In this document: in pieces, positions 57,609-64,000 of the stretch
Layout of the letters: each line of letters starts with the position of its first letter
Numbering within the stretch: position 1 is the stretch's first letter
From: Rhizophagus irregularis
Taxonomy: Eukaryota > Glomeromycota > Glomeromycetes > Glomerales > Glomeraceae
Direction of reading: 5' to 3'
Assembly: GCF_026210795.1 (NCBI RefSeq)
Contig: NC_089436.1
Location: forward strand, 3,534,001-3,598,000
DNA length: 64,000 nucleotides
Translations under genes and position numbers: made by a program
The notes under the pieces: model-generated
Databases searched by the model: none
The model's input: only the letters and a program-made list of their open reading frames with translations
Told to the model about the DNA's origin: nothing

Positions 57609-60384
57609 ATGGAATTCCTTTTAATACTACCCAAATTGAAGGAATTATGACATTTGTTGCATAAGTTCCTTCATTTTGTTCTTTTATTCTAATGTTATGT
57701 GATCTAAAAAAATAATTTATTTTAAATTATAATCTTATTAAAATAAATTATTATATAATTCCTACACTACTTTAAGAATATCTGTGGTAATTTCTTTAAG
57801 CTTATTATCATTTTCTTTCCATTTTCATCCAATTTAATTGCTTTGCATCTGCTTCACTGATCTTGCAATCTCTATCCAACTTATTTCAAGCATGTTCATT
57901 TTGTTTTCAAGAGTAAGCATAAGTACACTTACTCTAACTATAATATTATCTTCCATGGTAGCCCCACCAATTATTTTTAACAGATAAAGTTATACCATAA
58001 GATGTGTAATATGTTATTGATGGTCTTGAAAGGGTTATCAAGAAAGCTAGAGACATTAATGGTTCTGAAAGGGTTGTCAAGGATGTTAGAGCAATACTTC
58101 AGAGTCCCAGTGAATCTGATATAGTCAAATGTGGCTTTTTTGAAATAGCCTATTCAATTTTTAGACCAAGATCATATCTTGAAATATATATAATTTAAAT
58201 TTAATTGTATCTACCTTGATAATAGTAATTAATTATAAATAAACCAGCCATCTGCTATGTTTATGGCTCTTTGCAAATTCCACCCTTAAAAGTGATATTT
58301 TCATAAGCTGTTGTCCGTACACAAAGCACATAGCCTTGCCTTTCCAAACAGCTTTATTTGGGTTGACTTTAACTATATTAAAGAAAAAGTGAAATACTAA
58401 ATGTATAAGATCTAATTTTTATAAAGTATATATATTCTGTAATTATAATATAAATAGAGTCTAAATTTTGATTTATTAAAAGAAAATGAGTTGTTATCAT
58501 TATTCTAATAATAAGAAAGTAATGTTACTTATTAAATGATATAAACATATTTTTTATCTGTTTGTTATTAAGAATACTTTGACATTTTACTATTTAATTA
58601 TATAAAAACTCTTGAGTATCTAACTATCTATACCTTATTATCAAATATTTTTTTTTTTTAAATGAAAACTCCACCTTTCACTGTCTTGTGAATTATTATA
58701 AAATTTTTTTTAAAAAAATCACCCACTCTGCTGCCCTAAATTCAGGATGAGCTTCATTATCAAGTAGATAGAGTAATGTATTGTATGAAGTAAAATTATA
58801 AAAAAATATAAGCTCCCATATTTTAGTTTAGTTATGATAGTGATGATAGCTAACAATTGTAATTGTCAGGATGTTCATTTTGTGATCTGTGTTCTATACT
58901 AACAAAACCTGCAACATTTCTCATATATTTAATTTTATAAATGTTCTTTGTCTTTCATTGACTAATATATGCCTATATCTTTGACCATAAGTTTCAGACT
59001 TTTCTTCTTATATTGATTATAAAATTAAATGAAAATATAAAAGATTTTAATTTACTTATTAAATAAATTTTGTTATATTATATAAATTTAAGTTCAATTA
59101 TTGCAATACCATAGTTTAGGGTTTGGTATTGGTAAATGTTTGCTAAATTTTAATCGGCAGGTAATTGTTTTAATCTGAACCAATTTGTAATGAATATCGA
59201 AGAATTGTTTCATTTCTGTACTAAATAATGGTTTATAATTTCACAAGGAATTAATGAAGAACATTCACATTCTAATTGCATTTAGCTTTATTACATGTGT
59301 CTTTTCTATTGTCATCTGAAACAAAATAATGTCTAACACAAAGGTTGAAACATCTGTCAGAGGTATAAACTGTTTGTCAAATTCAGACAAGGGTATTATA
59401 AGCAACTTCAGCCATACTCTTCATAAATAGTACATTTTACTATCAAAAATATATCCATCATTTGGCTTTTTTTGTTCTTAATTCATCTATATCAGTTATA
59501 CTTTATTGTATTGAAAATAAAATAAAAAAAATGAGGAAAAGAAAAAAGAGAAAAAAGAAAATCATAATTGAAACACAAATTTTCTGAACTACTGTATTTA
59601 TATAATAAATTAAGTTTAGTTGTGTCAGGTAAAACCAAGTTAAAACATATTAGTATAATTATAATTAAAAATCCCGAGAGGACTTCTGCAGCCACTAATT
59701 CTAATAAGCAGGTTAATTAAGGCTTAAAAACAGGCTTATCACTAATCCCAAAACATGATTTCCGTTTTTTCCGTTTATCTAATAACTGATATATGTACAG
59801 TATACGTGTGATACTGTGATACGGTCAAGCTTCTAATATTTATTTACCAATATTATTATTATCCTATCTAAATACTGTGCTGCGAGTATTCAGTAATATG
59901 TGTGTAAGACTGTAAGTTCCTGTTAAGGCTTAAGTGGCTTAAGTAGGCTTGGAATAATAGGCTTAAAATACATGTAAAATATGTGGTACTGAATTTCTTA
60001 TCATCAAATATCTGTTACGTACATGTATGCAGCAATTTCGGCTTATCTGTTTTTATCTGTTAATATTTTATAATAGTTTTTATATTATTATTAGAATAGA
60101 AATCTTAAATTTATATTTAAGCTACATTTTAAAATGTGTTGATATTTGTTCAGCTATTATAAATATTGTGACGACCAATAAAAACAATATTAGCATTATT
60201 AGATAAAGGTTCCATTTGTAACTAAAAATTGAATTATTTTGTAAAAAAAAAAAATAACTATACCCAATTAAGATTTTTTAAAAACTAAGCTTGCTGTTTA
60301 ATTATTACTTTCATATATTCAATATTCCTATTCTTGGTGTCAAATTTTTATGCAGTGATATGACCTAAAATTGTTTTTAAGTAA
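57609..60384. other. Spacer with one coding-like fragment
   Basis: 57800-57960 on the - strand contains LENKMNMLEISWIEIARSV. The + strand 58009-58200 is a separate fragment. No terminal repeats or arrays I can support. Confidence 0.4.
58009..58200 (+). other. Unrecognised coding-like fragment, about 62 codons
   Basis: An open frame without ATG reads YVIDGLERVIKKARDINGSE, RVVKDVRAILQS, then SDIVKCGFFEIAYSIFRPR. Its base composition is richer in G/C than the flanks and it lacks homopolymer bias, as expected of real coding sequence. It may be an exon or gene relic; no family recognised. Confidence 0.3.
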
Positions 60385-60551
60385 GGGCAGTGACAGATAT
60401 TACCTAATATTCTAGGGGGAGGGGGGGTAATTGAAAATCTTAGGTTACATATATACAATATAAGGAAATTACATATATAATATATCTTACCTGGGGGAGG
60501 GGGGGTAAGCTCTTATAATAAACTGATATTAGGTAATATCTGTCATTGCCC
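60385..60551. mobile_element. 167-bp MITE with GGGCARTGACAG ends, PIF/Harbinger-like
   Basis: GGGCAGTGACAGATATTACC is mirrored by GGTAATATCTGTCATTGCCC. TAA flanks both sides (60382-60384 and 60552-60554), the usual 3-bp target of PIF/Harbinger elements. Inside, two direct copies of GGGGGAGGGGGGGTAA lie about 80 bp apart. Confidence 0.85.
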
Positions 60552-60554
60552 TAA

Positions 60555-62009
60555 GGGTAATATTATAAAGATAATTATTCAAAATCAGTTAAAAACATCC
60601 ATTACATAAAATGAAGAATACTTTCTTGATCCCTTTACAATAAACAAATTTTATGGCTTTGTTCATTTGATATCATACGATTAGGGTTTAATATTGCATT
60701 GTTCGTTACAATTGTGGCGCAATGTACAGATGACTGCAGCATTTACTGCCGTTCAAAATATTTATTGACATCAAAATCTCACATTTTCAAATTATTAATT
60801 TAAAGTGGCTTTGAATCTTAACACGGAAGAAAGTGGCTTGTATACCTCCTTTACTTCGCCCTCATTAATTACGTGTTGCTATAAAAAAAATTTTCTTATA
60901 TAAACACCTTGAAAAGGAAGAGTAAAAATTACTAACAACAAATAACGAATTAAAAATTATATATGACACACAAAATTAATCATGCAATTAAATGTTTAGT
61001 TATTGTTGGTTTTTTGCCTTTAGCAGGTAAATAAATCATCTCTTTAAAGAAAATATTTTTTTTTTTATTATAATCTAATTCATTATTGGTTCAGATGCAG
61101 AACCACAATATGGATGTTGGTGAACGATTATCCAGCACATGACATCGTGACGATGTACAACAATAAAACCTTATCGGACTTTATAATGGTTTCCATTTCC
61201 TAAAAACCAGTCTAGTGTCGATCTTTGTACCAGTCTTCATGAGATCTGAGGACCGGTCCAGACCGGAACCAATCTATATGATTAATATCCAATAAAAATG
61301 AGAAAAATTTTTGTGCTCATCTATTTCTAATTTTTCTTCTTTTATTTCAAAAGTTTTGTTTTGAATTTCCGAATTTTAACTGTATTGTTGTCTTTATACC
61401 ATAATAGTAACTTTTAATTACAATCCTGAATTATGATCTGTTTATAATGAATTTAAGTTCAACTATATTACAAAATTTATGACAGGTTCTTAGAATATTT
61501 ATGTTTAACTCTTTTATTTAATACAAATGATCTGGAAATATTTTTAAAAATTCACAAAATACTTTTATTAAGAAATTATTAATTAAAAATATAGTGGTGG
61601 ATGAAGATGAAAATATTAATATTTTATTTTATATAAAAAAAAAAATATTATGAATAAGGAAAGGGTTAAATATTTATAACAAATTATGCAAATAAAAATC
61701 AATTTTTAAAAGAGTAAAGCTGAATTTAATAGCAAAAAAGGGATTCATGATCATGTCAAATAAATTTCCTTTATTTATAATTTCCAAATGGAAGAAATAT
61801 AGGCTATTTTAGAATTAGACACTGATGAAGATGAAATTGTTTTTTTTTTAAAGAAGAAGTAAACAAATTTAAATTATATAATATTATTAGTAAAACATTT
61901 GTTATATTTTGCTGTCCTTGTAAAATATTCTTTTTTATTGACATAGAACGTTATAATATATTAAACATTTTTTTGAATTATAAAATTTAATATTTATTTA
62001 TTAATTTAT
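60555..62009. other. Spacer
   Basis: No gene recognised. 61195-61275 has CCAGTC, ACCGGTCC and AGACCGG motifs, possibly a decayed repeat. Confidence 0.45.
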
Positions 62010-62217
62010 TACGCAAATATATCATTTTTGATTAAGGAGGTGATGCTTTTTGATTATAGAAGTTAGTTGTACAAACTGTTGTATCGTTTTTGATTATTGA
62101 AAAAATAAATGTATCATTTTTGATTATTGAAAAAAAATTCTGTCGTTTTTGATTATTGAAAAAAAAATTCTATCATTTTTGATTATTGAAAAAAAATGTA
62201 TCATTTTGATTATTCGA
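62010..62217 (+). repeat. Tandem repeat, ~31 bp, TATCATTTTTGATTATTGAA
   Basis: About five close copies between 62080 and 62217, plus looser copies from 62019. Confidence 0.85.
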
Positions 62218-62480
62218 TAGTATCACATGGTCACATGCATAGATTCGACATACTGTATCTTGCGTTTGCACATCGGAGACTTTATTTTTAATAACCCACT
62301 AAATAATTTCAAATTATTAATCTTATTAATCGTTATTTTTGTTTCCTTACTATTTACTGCTTCTTGTATATTTTTATTAAGCCATTTAAAACAAAGAATT
62401 GCCAACATTCATATGTTATAAATTTAATCTTTATTTTCTCAAAATTTGTCTTTATTACAACTAAAAGACAATAGTATTAA

Positions 62481-64000
62481 TCAATCATCTATTTCTTTGC
62501 TATGCATATAAACTCCAAATTCAATACTATCATTTAAAATTTCTTTCGCATCTTCAAGTGTTATACTATTATTACGGCCCTCCTAAATCAGACGTAATGT
62601 TACTTCTGGTACTAGAACTTCGTAAATAAAATCCATAGGGTCTAATGGGTACGTTTGGTCTTTTGTAAGATTATTAGAGTTAACAAACAAATCTATTAAA
62701 GTATTAACAATAGTATATAACCCATTAAATCCATAATAACCTGGCTGTAAATTAGTAAAACTAATTAATAAAATATAAACAAAATTTATATTCAAACAGA
62801 TAATTACCAACCTGAAAAACTTCAAATCGGTTCATGAGCATCATTGGCGCCTTGGCTTTATTATATCCAACTTCTTTATATATTGAAGATGCAATATCCC
62901 AATAGTAACTTGAAATATTTCCGTTAATAATTTCAATGAGATCTTTTTCAAATTTGATTATGCGTGATGGAAGTACATTAAAATCGATATATTCAGGATA
63001 TCCTTTTGATAATCCATGTGGAACAATATTCAATTCACCATGATGCATTATACAAAAAGACCAACGTTCTTCTTTTGTGATTGGCTTGTTTTGTAGATTT
63101 TGTAACTGGTCTTTTATTTTTTCTGGTAAAGTAACTGGTAGGATATTATCACAATAGGGGCATAAATTGTGAGAATTAGGTACTAAATCCAATTCTAAAT
63201 CCAAGTTTAAATCATCATTAGATGGCAGTTCTGGAAGATGTTGAAATACATTGCGGGGTGGGCTTGGCATTATAAACGATGATGATGATGCAAATGAAGA
63301 TGTACTTCTTCTATCTATTAAATAAATATAGGTAAAGAAATTAATAATACAGATATTAATATTATTATGTTAAATCTATATCTTTACCAGTACTAATTGA
63401 AGATAAATTATCTTCTCGTTTTCGTTTAAGATTTCGAATTTGTTTTGTTTTCCTTTGTTGTATAGAAAACGTATTACCAGATTGTGATTGGTTTGGTAAT
63501 AAATTTATTCTATGGGATGATTGAGGTTTAGCAGATAATTTAGGAGGTGCGCCTAAATTTGATTTTGTTCTTTCACTTAATTCTGCTGGCCGAAATGGAT
63601 CTTTAATCTCCTGAGATGACCGTTTAAGTTGATAAAATATTTTATTACCTAGTGAGCAAAAGTAAGATTAATATAATAAATAACAATAATAATTTTTAAA
63701 AAAATTATTTTAAACATCTTACCTTGCATATTATATAATCTAATAATTTCTTGATAAGAATCTTCCATGTCACCTTGATATATTACATTATTTTTTATAG
63801 ACGCGGGAACTACTCGTTCCTTATTACGAAAATAATGAACAAGTTTTTCTTTGCTTTGTTTACAACTTCTAGATGTCCTTTTTGTTGTGTTTCTATAAGC
63901 AAAGTGGCTGCATGACAGTGCCTACATTTATCACGTAATGAACTATCCCATATGTATTCCCAGCATGTACATTCACCAGTAATAACATTACATATATGAA
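62481..64000 (-). pseudogene. SWIM / RTC4-like domain gene, 5' end outside window, two lesions
   Basis: Exons (3' to 5'): 62481-62744, 62812-63314, 63388-63648 and 63723 onward; introns of 67, 73 and 74 bp with GTTGGT, GTAAAG and GTAAGA donors, phases consistent. At the right edge CNVITGECTCWEYIWD and CRHCHAA form a SWIM-type zinc finger. A basic linker follows (LKRKREDNL), then an RTC4-like domain: HNLCPYCDNILP, FCIMHHGELNIVPHGL, GYPEYIDFNVLPSRI, MLMNRFEVFQPGYYG and EVLVPEVTLRLI. Yeast RTC4 was found through telomere-capping genetics; the function here is unknown. TAG at 62583-62585 stands where the frame otherwise continues 33 codons to TGA, and a frameshift lies near 63880 after CHAATLL. 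Either may be error, or the TAG a true end. Confidence 0.75.

Noticed and set aside
15211-62585. Reassignment of TAA/TAG to glutamine
   Set aside because: Intact genes in the window end in TAA, TAG and TGA, and the broken genes also carry frameshifts.

Overview
The window looks like nuclear DNA of an arbuscular mycorrhizal fungus, most likely Rhizophagus or a close relative (Glomeromycotina). This is inferred from family content, not a database match. The DNA is very AT-rich and gene-poor, with long spacers, short spliceosomal introns (about 60-90 bp, GTAAGT-type donors, TAG/CAG acceptors) and many nested repeats. The gene families are those known to be expanded in these fungi: Sel1-repeat proteins, Sel1-protein kinase fusions with a CxxC...WCxxC knuckle, Kelch membrane proteins, Crinkler-type fragments, RTC4-like/SWIM proteins and RRM-like retroelement ORF1 proteins. 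No rRNA, tRNA, CRISPR or bacterial-type operon was seen.

Layout. 1-16 kb holds three Sel1 paralogues: two intact on the + strand (1497-3383 and 7989-11018) and one broken on the - strand (13461-15714). Between them lie a 1.4-kb element with CCCTATGAAAAA ends and a 0.75-kb pyrimidine tract. 16-22 kb is mobile DNA: nested TTAACCGG elements, a 331-bp GC-rich MITE with a 10-bp target duplication, a 1.5-kb foldback element with GGCGCGCC ends, and a degraded Crinkler fragment. 25-27.4 kb is a seven-exon Kelch/transmembrane gene with two lesions. 28-34.6 kb holds three gene relics, two of them protein kinases, plus a satellite array. 34.8-38.8 kb is a nest of a MITE and two retroposons that encode only an ORF1-type protein and share one 17-bp target duplication. 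39-40.1 kb is minisatellite. 42.1-45.4 kb is the best gene of the window, a two-exon Sel1-kinase fusion flanked by two copies of one MITE. 47.8-57.6 kb is retroelement debris in which a reverse-transcriptase gene is split by a 6.26-kb element with CCCTATAAAAAATAT ends and a 4-bp target duplication; that element holds satellites and a further nested element but no transposase. 62.5-64 kb is the 3' part of a SWIM/RTC4-like gene running in from the right edge.

Only four reading frames look intact: the two + strand Sel1 genes, the Sel1-kinase and the complete retroposon ORF1. The other genes carry nonsense codons or frameshifts. Where paralogy lets me judge, the nonsense codons fit C-to-T changes at CA (CAA/CAG to TAA/TAG, or TGG to TAG on the other strand), and two of the frameshifts sit in A-runs. 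Decay, a mutational bias and assembly errors all remain possible. The most unusual structures are the CCCTATRAAAAA-ended family (197 bp, 1.4 kb and 6.3 kb), the foldback element, and the retroposon pair at one target site.
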